From contig NZ_JYLD01000015.1 of the NCBI RefSeq assembly GCF_001043025.1, forward strand, positions 62,001-126,000: a stretch of DNA of 64,000 bases. Reading direction: 5' to 3'. Below are positions 7,661-16,077 of this stretch, piece by piece. The notes under the pieces were generated by a model. It saw only the letters and a list, made by a program, of their open reading frames with translations. It was not told the DNA's origin and did no database searches. The translations under genes and the position numbers were made by a program. This DNA comes from Pseudomonas helleri. Lineage in GTDB: Bacteria; Pseudomonadota; Gammaproteobacteria; Pseudomonadales; Pseudomonadaceae. Every line of letters begins with the position of its first letter. The first letter of the stretch is position 1.

Positions 7661-8224
7661 GTGCCGCACATAACTTCTACGCTGGTCTCGCCTGTCTGGC
7701 TTGAGCAAAGCGAACTTCCTGCACCGCCTGACGAACAGATCCTCGACTGGTTGTTCGACCAAGGCTCCCTGACTCAACGTCTTACCGCACTTTCGGACGG
7801 CTCCTTCAGCGTGCTGCCGCTTTTCGAAGGCTGGCAGACACTGCGCGCCGACGAATGCACGGCCCTCGATTTGCCTGAAAACAGCCAGGGCTGGGTGCGC
7901 GAAGTGTATTTACGCGGCCATCTGCAACCGTGGGTATTCGCCCGCAGCGTCGCCGCGAAAAGCGTCCTGCAAATAGGCGGCTTCGACATGGAAGCGCTGG
8001 GGGCGCGCTCACTGGGCGGCTTACTGTTCAGCGATAACGCCTTTGAGCGCGGACCGATGCAAGTATGCCAATACCCGCGCGGCGGCTTGCCCGTGGCTGA
8101 TCAGGCAGACGACCTGTGGGCGAGGCGCTCGCGTTTTTCGCGGGGCCCGTTGAGCGTGCTGGTGGCCGAAGTCTTCTTACCTAACCTGTGGGCCGCCCTG
8201 AGTGCCCGGCCGGAGAACAACTGA
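7661..8224 (+). CDS. ubiC: chorismate--pyruvate lyase UbiC
   Basis: A 187-residue cytosolic enzyme that splits chorismate into 4-hydroxybenzoate and pyruvate, the first committed step of ubiquinone synthesis. The family core is visible: WVREVYLRGHLQPWVFARSV (written in two parts here, with Arg for substrate carboxylates), then LGGLLFSDN with the product-binding region, and WARRSRF near the end. It uses a GTG start at 7661. The stop overlaps the ubiA start by one base (TGATG), so the two are translationally coupled. It is divergent from the rubredoxin operon across a gap of about 200 bases. Confidence 0.92.
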   Translation: MPHITSTLVSPVWLEQSELPAPPDEQILDWLFDQGSLTQRLTALSDGSFSVLPLFEGWQTLRADECTALDLPENSQGWVREVYLRGHLQPWVFARSVAAKSVLQIGGFDMEALGARSLGGLLFSDNAFERGPMQVCQYPRGGLPVADQADDLWARRSRFSRGPLSVLVAEVFLPNLWAALSARPENN

Positions 8225-9114
8225 TGTACGTGAGCCTGCTCAAATCACTTAATCGCTTGAACCCGCGCGCTTGGGACTTTATCCAACTGACCCGCATGGA
8301 CAAGCCCATCGGCATTTACCTGCTGCTGTGGCCGACCCTGTGGGCCTTGTGGATTGCCGCCAAGGGCGTGCCTTCGCTGGGTATTCTGCTGATTTTTGTT
8401 TTCGGCGTGATCCTGACCCGGGCGGGCGGTTGCGTGATCAACGACTTTGCCGACCGCAAGGTCGATGGCCACGTCAAACGCACCGAACAACGGCCGCTGG
8501 TCAGCGGAAAAATCAGCAGCAAAGAAGCCTTGGTGTTTTTTGCCCTGCTCATGGGTATCAGCTTCCTGCTGGTGCTGTGCACCAACGCCACCACCGTATG
8601 GCTGTCATTCGGCGGCCTGGCCCTGGCGGCGAGCTACCCGTTCATGAAGCGCTACACCTACTACCCGCAAGTGGTGCTGGGCGCGGCGTTCTCGTGGGGC
8701 ATGCCCATGGCCTTCACCGCCCAGACCGACAGCCTGCCAGCGGCGGCGTGGTTGCTATACATCGCCAACCTGCTGTGGACCGTAGCCTACGACACCTACT
8801 ACGCCATGACCGACCGCGACGACGACCTGAAAATCGGCGTTAAATCCACCGCCATCCTGTTTGGCGACGCCGACCGCGTTATCATCCTCGGCCTGCAAGG
8901 CCTGTCGTTGGGCTGCCTGCTGCTGGCCGGCGTGCAATTCGACCTCGGCGGCTGGTTCCACCTCGGCCTGCTGGTGGCTGCGGGCTGCTACCTGTGGGAA
9001 TTCTGGTACACCCGCAACCGCGAACCCCAGCGCTGCTTCCAGGCGTTCCTGCACAACCACTGGGCCGGATTGGCGATCTTCGTGGGTATCGTGCTGAATT
9101 ACGCACTGAACTAA
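8224..9114 (+). CDS. ubiA: 4-hydroxybenzoate octaprenyltransferase UbiA
   Basis: A 296-residue inner-membrane prenyltransferase with about eight to nine hydrophobic helices. It attaches the polyprenyl tail to 4-hydroxybenzoate, the product of UbiC encoded just upstream. Both aspartate-rich motifs of the family are present: NDFADRKVDGHV (about residues 73-84) and DTYYAMTDRDDD (about 190-201), which hold the magnesium-diphosphate. The ATG at 8224 overlaps the ubiC stop. In PAO1 and many pseudomonads phoB-phoR follow ubiA; here a REP element and a toxin-antitoxin pair follow. Confidence 0.94.
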   Translation: MYVSLLKSLNRLNPRAWDFIQLTRMDKPIGIYLLLWPTLWALWIAAKGVPSLGILLIFVFGVILTRAGGCVINDFADRKVDGHVKRTEQRPLVSGKISSKEALVFFALLMGISFLLVLCTNATTVWLSFGGLALAASYPFMKRYTYYPQVVLGAAFSWGMPMAFTAQTDSLPAAAWLLYIANLLWTVAYDTYYAMTDRDDDLKIGVKSTAILFGDADRVIILGLQGLSLGCLLLAGVQFDLGGWFHLGLLVAAGCYLWEFWYTRNREPQRCFQAFLHNHWAGLAIFVGIVLNYALN

Positions 9115-9126
9115 CCCAGCCCCCCT

Positions 9127-9192
9127 GTAGGAGCGAGCTTGTCTCGCGATCTTTTGATCGTTTAAAAGATCGCGAGACAAGCTCGCTCCTAC
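9127..9192. repeat. REP palindrome, copy 2
   Basis: Full 66-base copy with GTAGGAGCGAGCTTG and its complement at the ends, inner arms TCTCGCGATCTTTTGATC / GATCGCGAGA. It begins 12 bases after the ubiA stop. Confidence 0.9.
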
Positions 9193-9373
9193 AGTTAACC
9201 CAGCGCAGGCCTGCAGGCGTCAGCTTGCCTGTGAAAAGTCGGTCATATTGGCCTGTTGCAACGCGACACGAACGCCTGACCTGTACCGCTCAGGGGCTGC
9301 CCTTCGTCACCTAACGAATGCAAAGGACTGAATTAAGACTAAAATCAGTCCAGCCAACACCAGAGTGCAAACT

Positions 9374-9646
9374 ATGAAATTTTCGACTCAAGTAAAACCC
9401 ATCAGTTACCTGAAAAGTCACACAGCCGAAATTGTGCGATCCATTTCAGAAAGCCGTCAGCCTCTACTTATTACCCAAAATGGCGAAGCGAAAATGGTCG
9501 TAATTGACGTCAAAAGTTACGAAGAGCAAGCCGAAACCATGGCACTGCTGAAGCTGTTGGCATTGGGTAATCGGGAAATAGAAAACGGCCAATTTCGCGA
9601 TGCGCAAGATGTATTCGCCGAACTGGATCTGGCTGATGCGCAATGA
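9374..9646 (+). CDS. Phd/YefM-type antitoxin
   Basis: A 90-residue protein (from the ATG at 9374; a GTG at 9365 is an alternative). It has the Phd/YefM amino-terminal DNA-binding part with the family pattern FSTQVKPISYLKSHTAEIV, then RQPLLITQNGEAKMVVIDVKSYEE, and an acidic carboxy-terminal tail (DVFAELDLADAQ) that would wrap the toxin. Its stop overlaps the start of the downstream RelE/ParE-like gene by four bases (ATGA), the normal layout with the antitoxin first. It is expected to neutralise the toxin and repress the operon. The pair occupies the space where phoB-phoR would be expected. Confidence 0.85.
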   Translation: MKFSTQVKPISYLKSHTAEIVRSISESRQPLLITQNGEAKMVVIDVKSYEEQAETMALLKLLALGNREIENGQFRDAQDVFAELDLADAQ

Positions 9647-9975
9647 CGTTTAAGGTCGTATTGCTTCAGTCCGCACAAATCGACCTTAAAGCGCTCAGGA
9701 AATACATCGTTAAGCGTTTCTGTGCCAGTACCTGGCAGGTCACTTATGAGCAATTGAAAGCGACTATCCGTTTGTTGGCAGAACAACCCCATTGCGGTTC
9801 AGTACCACCCGAATTAGAAATCCTGAATCTGAGTCAATTTCAACAAGTTGTCAGTGGTATGAACCGCATCATTTATGAGGTTCGCTCAGACATTATTTAC
9901 GTGCATGTGATTGTTGACTCTCGTCAGAGCCTGGAATTGTTACTCACCCACCGGTTACTACGAACACCTCTGTAA
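9643..9975 (+). CDS. RelE/ParE-family toxin
   Basis: A 110-residue protein with the ParE/RelE pattern: an amino-terminal strand (FKVVLLQSAQIDLKALRKYI), two helices, then RIIYEVRSDIIYVHVIVDSRQ forming the last strands, where R and the aromatic residues of the IIYEV segment are typical. ParE members poison gyrase and RelE members cut ribosome-bound mRNA; the sequence alone does not decide, but the helix KALRKYIVKRF is more ParE-like. Translationally coupled to the antitoxin by ATGA. Base composition is lower in GC than the flanking genes, a sign of acquisition. Confidence 0.8.
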   Translation: MTFKVVLLQSAQIDLKALRKYIVKRFCASTWQVTYEQLKATIRLLAEQPHCGSVPPELEILNLSQFQQVVSGMNRIIYEVRSDIIYVHVIVDSRQSLELLLTHRLLRTPL

Positions 9976-10010
9976 AAAGTTTATGAGTTACTGAAAGAAC
10001 CCAAAAAACC

Positions 10011-10062
10011 TGTGGCGCTAGCTTTTAAAGATCAAACGATCGCGAGACAAGCTCGCTCCTAC
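10011..10062. repeat. REP palindrome, copy 3 (degenerate left end)
   Basis: The right half GATCGCGAGACAAGCTCGCT is intact up to CCTAC; the left half is reduced to a diverged GGCGCTAGCTTTTAAAGATC. It lies between the convergent toxin gene and the gene ending at 10078. Confidence 0.8.
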
Positions 10063-10077
10063 ACGTTTTTTACCCGA

Positions 10078-10647
10078 TCACCCGTGCCACGGGCAGTAAC
10101 ACCCCACCGCCAGGGTGTGGGTAGCATTGACGCTACGGCCTTGGGTCAAGGCTTGCAGCACAGGTTCGATGAAGCTGTTGCTGGCGTTGCAGGTGGCGCC
10201 TTCGCTGTAGGGGCCAAAGTAGGCCAGTTGGCCGCTGCGGTCCCAGATGGCAACCGCCGGGCTGACGCTCAAGTGTTCGGCGCCGGGCAGGGCGGTCAGG
10301 GGTTTGATCGCGCCCAGGCTGGCAGGCAACTGGCCCTGGCTGCCGGGCTTTTGGACGGCATAAAATTCAACGCCCTGCGGCAGGTAGGTCGTCAGCAGTT
10401 CGCTCAAGTGTTGCTGGTTGCCGACATTGCACGGGCAGGCCGGGTCCCAGAAGTGCACCACGCGAATCGGCCCGGGCCCCGAGAGGTCTGCGGGCAGGGC
10501 CAGCACGTCCCCGGCAAACAAAACGGTCTGGTCGTTGAACGCACGGATATAACGCCCCTCAAACCAGTGGTAAGCGGCCCACACACCCACGGCGCAGGTC
10601 AGCACCAGCAGCCAGGTAAGCCAGGTTTTAAGGGTCGGTACAGGCAT
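10078..10647 (-). CDS. membrane-anchored thioredoxin-like protein (DUF6436-type)
   Basis: A 189-residue protein with one amino-terminal transmembrane helix (about residues 7-26, WLTWLLVLTCAVGVWAAYHW) and a periplasmic domain. The region VVHFWDPACPCNVGNQQHL (about residues 63-81) looks like the start of a thioredoxin fold with CPC in place of CxxC. More cysteines follow in ATCNASN and the tail GCYCPWHG. The middle has LSVSPAVAIWDRSGQLAYFGPY, like the cis-proline and following strand of thioredoxins. A redox or copper-related role is possible but not shown by context, since its neighbours are a toxin-antitoxin pair and a hydrolase. Confidence 0.7.
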   Translation of the reverse strand: MPVPTLKTWLTWLLVLTCAVGVWAAYHWFEGRYIRAFNDQTVLFAGDVLALPADLSGPGPIRVVHFWDPACPCNVGNQQHLSELLTTYLPQGVEFYAVQKPGSQGQLPASLGAIKPLTALPGAEHLSVSPAVAIWDRSGQLAYFGPYSEGATCNASNSFIEPVLQALTQGRSVNATHTLAVGCYCPWHG

Positions 10648-10755
10648 GCTGAATGTTCCTGAAAGGGCGCGTAGCTTGCCATGCTTAAACTGACAGCAGA
10701 ATATCGTCAGCTATAAAGACTGTTCTGCCTTCATGCCTTTCTGTTTGGAACCCCT

Positions 10756-11697
10756 ATGTCTGTCGCGTTTTCCCCCGAGTCCTTGCGCCCCCATTTACAA
10801 CCGTTGGTCGCAGGTCAGCCTTTATCGAGTGAGGATCTGGCATACCAGCATTTTTACGGGCTGGACTTTGCGCAGCGCGCAGTACCGGTCCGTCGTCAGT
10901 TGGGGCGCTTCAGTGCCGCAGGCTACGACTTGGTCAGCCAGGTGTGGTGGCCTGAGTCCACACCCAAAGCCACGCTGTTTGTGATCCACGGTTTTTACGA
11001 TCACATGGGGCTGTATCGGCATGTGATCGAGTGGGGGTTGAACCACGGTTTTGTGGTCATTGCCTGCGACTTGCCGGGCCATGGCCTGTCGAGCGGCGAG
11101 CGCGCCAGCATCGGCGACTTTTATCAGTACCAGGAGGCGCTGCAAGGCCTGTTTATCGAGGCCCAATCGCTGAACCTGCCGCAGCCCTGGCACTTGATCG
11201 GGCAAAGCACCGGCGGCGCCGTGGTACTGGACCATTTGCTGCATCACGGCGAGCAAAGCCCGGCCCAGGGTCAGGCCATCTTGCTGGCGCCGCTGGTGCG
11301 GCCCAAAGACTGGCAGTGGTCCAAGTTCAGCTATTACCTGCTCAGGCCCTTTGTTAAAGGCATTGAGCGGCGCTTCAGCGAGAACACCAATGACCCGGAC
11401 TTCATGCCGTTTTTACAGGCCGATCCGCTACAGCCCGTGCGTCTGCCCACCGCCTGGGTCGGCGCCATGGCGCGCTGGATCCCCCGGGTCGAGGCCTTGC
11501 CGCCGAGCGCCCGCCAGCCCTTGGTGATTCAGGGCCAGGCGGATAAAACCGTTGATTGGGAGCACAACCTCAAGGTGCTGGACGCCAAGTTCAATCACCC
11601 GCAGGTGCTGCTGATTCCCCAGGCCCGTCACCATCTGGCCAATGAAACTGCCGACATTCGGGCGCAGTATTTTGCGTTTCTGGATCAGCACTTTTGA
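10756..11697 (+). CDS. alpha/beta hydrolase, monoacylglycerol lipase/lysophospholipase-like
   Basis: A 313-residue cytosolic alpha/beta hydrolase. The oxyanion region VIHGFYDHMGLY (about residue 76), the segment CDLPGHGLSSGERA (104-117) typical of lysophospholipase L2/monoglyceride lipase members, the nucleophile elbow GQSTGG with Ser near 151, the acid region VIQGQADKTVDW (about 257), and a late His in ARHHLANE complete the triad. It probably hydrolyses monoacyl lipids or other small esters. Monocistronic, divergent from the thioredoxin-like gene, and followed by a REP element. Confidence 0.85.
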   Translation: MSVAFSPESLRPHLQPLVAGQPLSSEDLAYQHFYGLDFAQRAVPVRRQLGRFSAAGYDLVSQVWWPESTPKATLFVIHGFYDHMGLYRHVIEWGLNHGFVVIACDLPGHGLSSGERASIGDFYQYQEALQGLFIEAQSLNLPQPWHLIGQSTGGAVVLDHLLHHGEQSPAQGQAILLAPLVRPKDWQWSKFSYYLLRPFVKGIERRFSENTNDPDFMPFLQADPLQPVRLPTAWVGAMARWIPRVEALPPSARQPLVIQGQADKTVDWEHNLKVLDAKFNHPQVLLIPQARHHLANETADIRAQYFAFLDQHF

Positions 11698-11713
11698 CCT
11701 CAAAACGGCCCCT

Positions 11714-11785
11714 GTAGGAGCGAGCTTGCCTCGCGATCTTTTGATTTTTAAAGATCAAGAGATCGCGAGGCAAGCTCGCTCCTAC
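11714..11785. repeat. REP palindrome, copy 4
   Basis: 72-base copy with intact ends and an extended loop between CTCGCGATCTTTTGAT and GATCGCGAG. It lies between the convergent hydrolase gene and dadR, ending three bases before the dadR stop. Confidence 0.9.
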
Positions 11786-11787
11786 AG

Positions 11788-12276
11788 TCAATCCGGGATC
11801 GGCAGGTTCAGGCTTTCTTTGACTTCTTCCATCACGATGTAGCTCTTGGACTCCCGCACGTGGGGCAGCTTGAGCAATATGTCGCCCAGCAGTTTGCGGT
11901 ACGAGGCCATCTCGCTGATCCGCGCCTTGACCAAATAGTCGAAGTCACCGGACACCAGGTGGCACTCCAGCACATGGGGCAGTTTCAGCACGGCGCGTCG
12001 GAATTCTTCAAAGGTGTCGCCAGATTTGTAGTCGAGGCTGATTTCGACAAACACCAGCAAACTGCCCTGCAAGTGCTGCGGGTTGAGCCGGGCGTTGTAG
12101 CCCATGATGATCCCTTCACGTTCCAGCCTGCGTACCCGCTCGGTGCAGGGCGTGGTCGACAGCCCGACTTTCTCGCCCAGCTCGGTAAACGAGATGCGCC
12201 CGTCGGCCTGCAGAATGCGCAAAATATTGCGGTCGATCTTGTCTAATTCACGCTTTGTTTGGTGATTTGTACGCAT
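11788..12276 (-). CDS. dadR: Lrp/AsnC-family regulator DadR
   Basis: A 162-residue Lrp-type regulator. Residues about 10-60 form the winged helix-turn-helix (KIDRNILRILQADGRISF, then VGLSTTPCTERVRRLEREG), and the rest is the RAM ligand domain (LVFVEISLDYK to YLVKARI). The start at 12276 has AAGGAG just upstream; an in-frame extension to 12324 is less likely. It is divergent from dadA. In P. aeruginosa the orthologous gene product (named DadR or Lrp) activates dadAX in response to L-alanine, and the gene pair is arranged in the same way. Confidence 0.9.
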   Translation of the reverse strand: MRTNHQTKRELDKIDRNILRILQADGRISFTELGEKVGLSTTPCTERVRRLEREGIIMGYNARLNPQHLQGSLLVFVEISLDYKSGDTFEEFRRAVLKLPHVLECHLVSGDFDYLVKARISEMASYRKLLGDILLKLPHVRESKSYIVMEEVKESLNLPIPD

Positions 12277-12432
12277 AGGAGATTCTCCTTTGTCAAAAGC
12301 GTTTTGGCCGAGAATTGTCGCCAAATATAGCTGGTTATACAGTGAAACTCACTGGCTAAAGCTTCTTATACTGCGCGCATCTTCGCTTTGAATAATAAAC
12401 GTCTGCGGCGGGCCGCGATGAGGGATAAAAAT
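12277..12432 (+). promoter_or_regulatory. divergent dadR/dadA control region
   Basis: This 156-base gap should hold both promoters and the DadR sites. A TATACT at 12367-12372, followed by GCGCGC, is a candidate -10 for dadA, without a good -35, as expected for an activator-dependent promoter. AT-rich segments (CCAAATATAGCTGGTTATAC around 12321-12340) are candidate DadR sites. Confidence 0.35.
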
Positions 12433-13734
12433 ATGCGCGTTATGGTATTGGGTGGCGGCGTGATTGGCACAGCCAGCGCCTATTATCTGGCCCGAGCCGG
12501 GTTCGACGTGGTCGTGGTAGACCGTCAGCCTGCCGTGGCAATGGAAACCAGCTTTGCCAACGCCGGCCAGGTTTCGCCTGGCTATGCCTCACCGTGGGCC
12601 GCGCCGGGCGTGCCGCTCAAAGCCATCAAGTGGCTGATGGAGCGCCACGCACCGTTGGCGATCAAGGCCACTGGCGACATCGATCAATACCTGTGGATGG
12701 CGCAGATGCTGCGCAACTGCACCACCAGCCGTTATGCCGTGAACAAAGAGCGCATGGTGCGCCTGTCCGAGTACAGCCGTGACTGCCTCGATGAACTGCG
12801 CGCAGAAACCGGCATTGCCTACGAGGCCCGCAACCTCGGTACCACGCAACTGTTCCGCACCCAGGCGCAACTGGACGGCGCGGCCAAAGACATCGCCGTA
12901 CTCAAAGAGTCGGGCGTGCCGTTTGAGCTGCTCGACCGTGAAGGCATCGCCCGTGTTGAACCGGCGCTGGCCAGCGTCACCAACATTCTGTCTGGCGCCT
13001 TGCGCCTGCCGAATGACCAAACTGGCGACTGCCAGATGTTTACCACCCGCCTGGCTGAAATGGCCATTCAACTGGGTGTCGAATTCCGCTTTGGCCAGGA
13101 CATTCAGCGCCTGGACTACGCAGGCGATCGCATCAATGGCGTGATGATCGACGGCAAGCTCGAAACCGCTGACCGCTACGTGTTGGCCTTGGGCAGCTAC
13201 TCGCCACAAATGCTCAAGCCGCTGGGCATCAAGGCGCCGGTTTACCCGCTCAAGGGTTACTCGCTGACCATCCCGATCACCAACCCGGCCATGGCTCCGA
13301 CCTCGACCATTCTGGACGAAACCTTCAAGATCGCGATCACCCGTTTTGACAACCGCATTCGCGTCGGCGGCATGGCGGAAATTGCCGGGTTTGACCTGTC
13401 GCTGAAGCCACAACGGCGCGAAACCCTGGAACTGTGCGTCAACGATCTTTACCCTCAGGGCGGTGACTTGAGCAAGGCCAGTTTCTGGACCGGCCTGCGT
13501 CCAGCCACCCCGGACGGCACACCGATTGTGGGCGCGACCCCGTTCAAAAACCTGTTCCTGAACACCGGTCATGGCACACTCGGCTGGACCATGGCGTGCG
13601 GCTCTGGTCGCTTCCTCGCTGACGTGATGGCCAAAAAGACCCCACAAATCAGCGCCGAAGGCCTCGATATTTCTCGTTACGGAAACCACCAGGAGACTGC
13701 AAAACATGGCAATCCAGCGCCAGCTCACCAATGA
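12433..13734 (+). CDS. dadA: D-amino acid dehydrogenase small subunit DadA
   Basis: A 433-residue FAD enzyme bound to the inner membrane that oxidises D-alanine and other D-amino acids to 2-oxo acids and ammonia, passing electrons to the respiratory chain. The amino-terminal FAD motif VMVLGGGVIGTASAYYLA (GxGxxG), the segment SFANAGQVSPGYASPWAAPG (DadA signature; about residues 41-60) and the carboxy-terminal TGHGTLGWTMACGSGRFLAD are characteristic. The ATG at 12433, preceded by AGGGAT, gives the normal length; the frame extends back to 12388. The last 29 bases overlap ridA. Works with DadX, which makes D-alanine from L-alanine. Confidence 0.93.
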   Translation: MRVMVLGGGVIGTASAYYLARAGFDVVVVDRQPAVAMETSFANAGQVSPGYASPWAAPGVPLKAIKWLMERHAPLAIKATGDIDQYLWMAQMLRNCTTSRYAVNKERMVRLSEYSRDCLDELRAETGIAYEARNLGTTQLFRTQAQLDGAAKDIAVLKESGVPFELLDREGIARVEPALASVTNILSGALRLPNDQTGDCQMFTTRLAEMAIQLGVEFRFGQDIQRLDYAGDRINGVMIDGKLETADRYVLALGSYSPQMLKPLGIKAPVYPLKGYSLTIPITNPAMAPTSTILDETFKIAITRFDNRIRVGGMAEIAGFDLSLKPQRRETLELCVNDLYPQGGDLSKASFWTGLRPATPDGTPIVGATPFKNLFLNTGHGTLGWTMACGSGRFLADVMAKKTPQISAEGLDISRYGNHQETAKHGNPAPAHQ

Positions 13735-14059
13735 CCGCATGAGCCAGATCGTGGCTCATAACGGTACCGTTTACCTGTCCGGGCAAGTCGGCGACGACAT
13801 GAACGCAGGGGTTGAGCAGCAGACCCGCGAAACCCTGGCAAACATCGAGCGTTTGCTGGACCTGGCAGGCACTGACAAAAGCCACATTCTGTCGGTGACC
13901 ATCTACCTCAAAGACATTGATGCTGACTTCGCGGGCATGAACAGTGTGTGGGACAAGTGGCTGCCAAAAGGCGTGCAACCGGCCCGCGCCACCGTAGAAG
14001 CCAAACTGTGCGAACCCGAGATTCTGGTGGAGTTGTCGGTGGTGGCTGCACTGCCTTAA
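13706..14059 (+). CDS. ridA: RidA/YjgF-family enamine/imine deaminase
   Basis: A 117-residue RidA-family protein. Motifs include VYLSGQVGDDMNAGVEQQTRE (given as the family's GQV and QT region), LDLAGTDKSHILSVTIYLKD and RATVEAKLCEPEILVELSVVAA with the conserved Arg that binds 2-imino acids. DadA releases 2-iminopropionate and RidA speeds its hydrolysis, which fits the operon. The start at 13706 lies inside dadA (29-base overlap in another frame) and has AGGAG nine bases upstream. A strong terminator-like hairpin at 14090 separates it from dadX. Confidence 0.9.
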   Translation: MAIQRQLTNDRMSQIVAHNGTVYLSGQVGDDMNAGVEQQTRETLANIERLLDLAGTDKSHILSVTIYLKDIDADFAGMNSVWDKWLPKGVQPARATVEAKLCEPEILVELSVVAALP

Positions 14060-14089
14060 CGTCACCGTTGCCAAGCAAAGTCCCTCTTG

Positions 14090-14132
14090 CGGTGCGGTAC
14101 GCGGTTAACGCCGCGGTACGCACCGTTTTTTT
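14090..14132 (+). terminator. intrinsic terminator or attenuator between ridA and dadX
   Basis: CGGTGCG pairs with CGCACCG, with a small internal loop and a second five-pair stem (CGCGG / CCGCG) above it, followed by seven T residues. Its position inside the dad cluster suggests partial read-through into dadX or a separate dadX promoter. Confidence 0.75.
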
Positions 14133-14160
14133 ATTCAACTGCCGTTAGAAGCCTGCCGCC

Positions 14161-15234
14161 ATGCGCCCAGCCCGTGCCCTGATCGACCTTCAAGCCCTGC
14201 GACACAACTACCAACTGGCCCGTGAAGTGACGGGGGCCAAAGCCCTCGCGGTGATCAAGGCCGATGCCTACGGCCACGGCGCCGTGCGTTGTGCCCAAGC
14301 CCTGGAAGCCGAGGCCGATGGTTTCGCGGTGGCCTGTATCGAAGAAGCACTGGAACTGCGCGCCGCCGGTATTCGCGCGCCGATTCTGCTGCTCGAAGGT
14401 TTTTTTGAAGCCGATGAACTGCCGCTGATCGTCGAACATGACTTGTGGTGCGTCGTGCATTCGCTGTGGCAACTCGATGCTATCGAGCAGGCCACACTGG
14501 CCAAGCCCATTCAGGTATGGCTCAAGCTCGACACCGGCATGCACCGCGTCGGCTTGCACCCAAGCGAGTACAAAAGCGCTTACCAACGCCTGCAAGCCAG
14601 CGGCAAAGTCGCGAAAATCGTGCTGATGAGCCACTTCGCCCGCGCCGATGAACTCGACAGCCTGCGCAGCGTCGAGCAGGTGGCGGTGTTCCTGGCGGCC
14701 CGTGACGACTTGTCTGCCGAAGTCAGCTTGCGCAATTCGCCTGCCATTCTGGGCTGGCCAAGCGTGCCGAGCGACTGGGTGCGCCCCGGCCTGATGCTCT
14801 ACGGTGCTACCCCCTTTGAACAAGACCACCCACTGGCCGCACGCCTGCAACCAGTGATGACCGTGGAGTCCAAAGTCATTTGCGTACGCGAACTGCCCGC
14901 CGGTGAACCGGTGGGCTATGGCGCAAAATTCATCACCCCGAAACCGATGCGCATAGGCGTCGTCGCCATGGGTTATGCCGACGGCTACCCGCGTCATGCA
15001 CCCACCGGCACGCCGGTACTCGTGGCGGGCCAGCGCAGCCAATTGCTCGGCCGGGTATCGATGGACATGCTGTGCATCGACCTCACGGATGTGCCCGACG
15101 CCGGTCTGGGTTCGACCGTTGAGTTGTGGGGCAAAAACATTCTTGCCAGCGAACTCGCGGAAAAAGCTGAAACCATTCCCTACCAAATTTTTTGCAACCT
15201 GAAACGAGTGCCACGGCTCTATTCCGGGAGCTGA
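14161..15234 (+). CDS. dadX: catabolic alanine racemase DadX
   Basis: A 357-residue PLP enzyme that interconverts L- and D-alanine. The PLP lysine is in AVIKADAYGHGA (about residue 34), LKLDTGMHRVG lies in the barrel, and the second catalytic Tyr is in the carboxy-terminal domain near VGYGAKFITPK. The length equals that of DadX in PAO1 (357). It feeds D-alanine to DadA for catabolism. It starts 28 bases after the terminator at 14090. Confidence 0.93.
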   Translation: MRPARALIDLQALRHNYQLAREVTGAKALAVIKADAYGHGAVRCAQALEAEADGFAVACIEEALELRAAGIRAPILLLEGFFEADELPLIVEHDLWCVVHSLWQLDAIEQATLAKPIQVWLKLDTGMHRVGLHPSEYKSAYQRLQASGKVAKIVLMSHFARADELDSLRSVEQVAVFLAARDDLSAEVSLRNSPAILGWPSVPSDWVRPGLMLYGATPFEQDHPLAARLQPVMTVESKVICVRELPAGEPVGYGAKFITPKPMRIGVVAMGYADGYPRHAPTGTPVLVAGQRSQLLGRVSMDMLCIDLTDVPDAGLGSTVELWGKNILASELAEKAETIPYQIFCNLKRVPRLYSGS

Positions 15235-15360
15235 TGGGTTGTATGCAAAATGCAGGGCCGACCGGGCTCTCAGGTTTCAAGTCAAAGTGTTGTAAATACT
15301 GAACACTATCGCCATGATGGCGCCATCTTGACCTGAATCTGATCCCTGGAGGCTCCTGCA

Positions 15361-15909
15361 TTGGACGTCGGTGAACGACTGCAATCCATCCGCAAAATCA
15401 AAGGTTTGTCACAGCGCGAGCTTGCCAAGCGCGCCGGCGTGACCAACAGCACCATTTCGATGATCGAAAAGAACAGCGTGAGCCCGTCCATAAGCTCCCT
15501 GAGAAAAGTGCTGAGTGGCATTCCCATGTCTATGGTGGAGTTTTTTTCCGAAGAGATTCTTCAGGAAAAACCGACCCAGATTGTCTACAAAGCCAATGAG
15601 CTGATCGACATCTCAGATGGTGCGGTGACCATGAAACTGGTCGGCCGGGCGCATCCGAGCCGGGCCATTGCCTTCCTCAACGAAATTTATCCACCGGGCG
15701 CTGACACCGGGGATGAAATGCTGACCCACGAAGGCGAAGAAACCGGGATCCTCGTCGAGGGCCGCCTGGAGCTGACCGTCGGTCTGGAGACGTTCGTGCT
15801 GGAGGCCGGTGACAGCTACTACTTCGAGAGCTCGAAACCGCACCGTTTCCGCAACCCGTTCGACGTAGCGGCGCGACTAATCAGCGCAGCCACCCCCGCG
15901 AACTTCTAA
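15361..15909 (+). CDS. pauR: XRE-cupin transcriptional regulator, PauR-like
   Basis: A 182-residue regulator with an amino-terminal lambda-repressor-type helix-turn-helix (residues about 5-60, GLSQRELAKRAGVTNSTIS) and a carboxy-terminal cupin domain (about 105-180, DTGDEMLTHEGEETGILVEG to SYYFESSKPHRFRNP) with conserved His residues for a metal or ligand. The TTG start at 15361 has GGAGG eight bases upstream. PAO1 carries the related PauR gene at the same place after dadX; PauR represses the pau genes for putrescine and cadaverine use. The pau catabolic genes that surround it in PAO1 are not in this window, so the symbol rests on sequence and position. Confidence 0.75.
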   Translation: MDVGERLQSIRKIKGLSQRELAKRAGVTNSTISMIEKNSVSPSISSLRKVLSGIPMSMVEFFSEEILQEKPTQIVYKANELIDISDGAVTMKLVGRAHPSRAIAFLNEIYPPGADTGDEMLTHEGEETGILVEGRLELTVGLETFVLEAGDSYYFESSKPHRFRNPFDVAARLISAATPANF

Positions 15910-16077
15910 GCAAAGCGGCGCCCTGCACAGCTCTGGCGGCGCCCGCGACGTTCATCGGTCACGCCTATTCCCCTTCTAAAATTAGGGTTGTTTCAGTGCG
16001 TCTGGCTAATCGGTATACTTTCGCCGCCTGCAAAACCGTGGTTGTGGGCGTGAATAGCCACCATTGAGGGTGTACGC

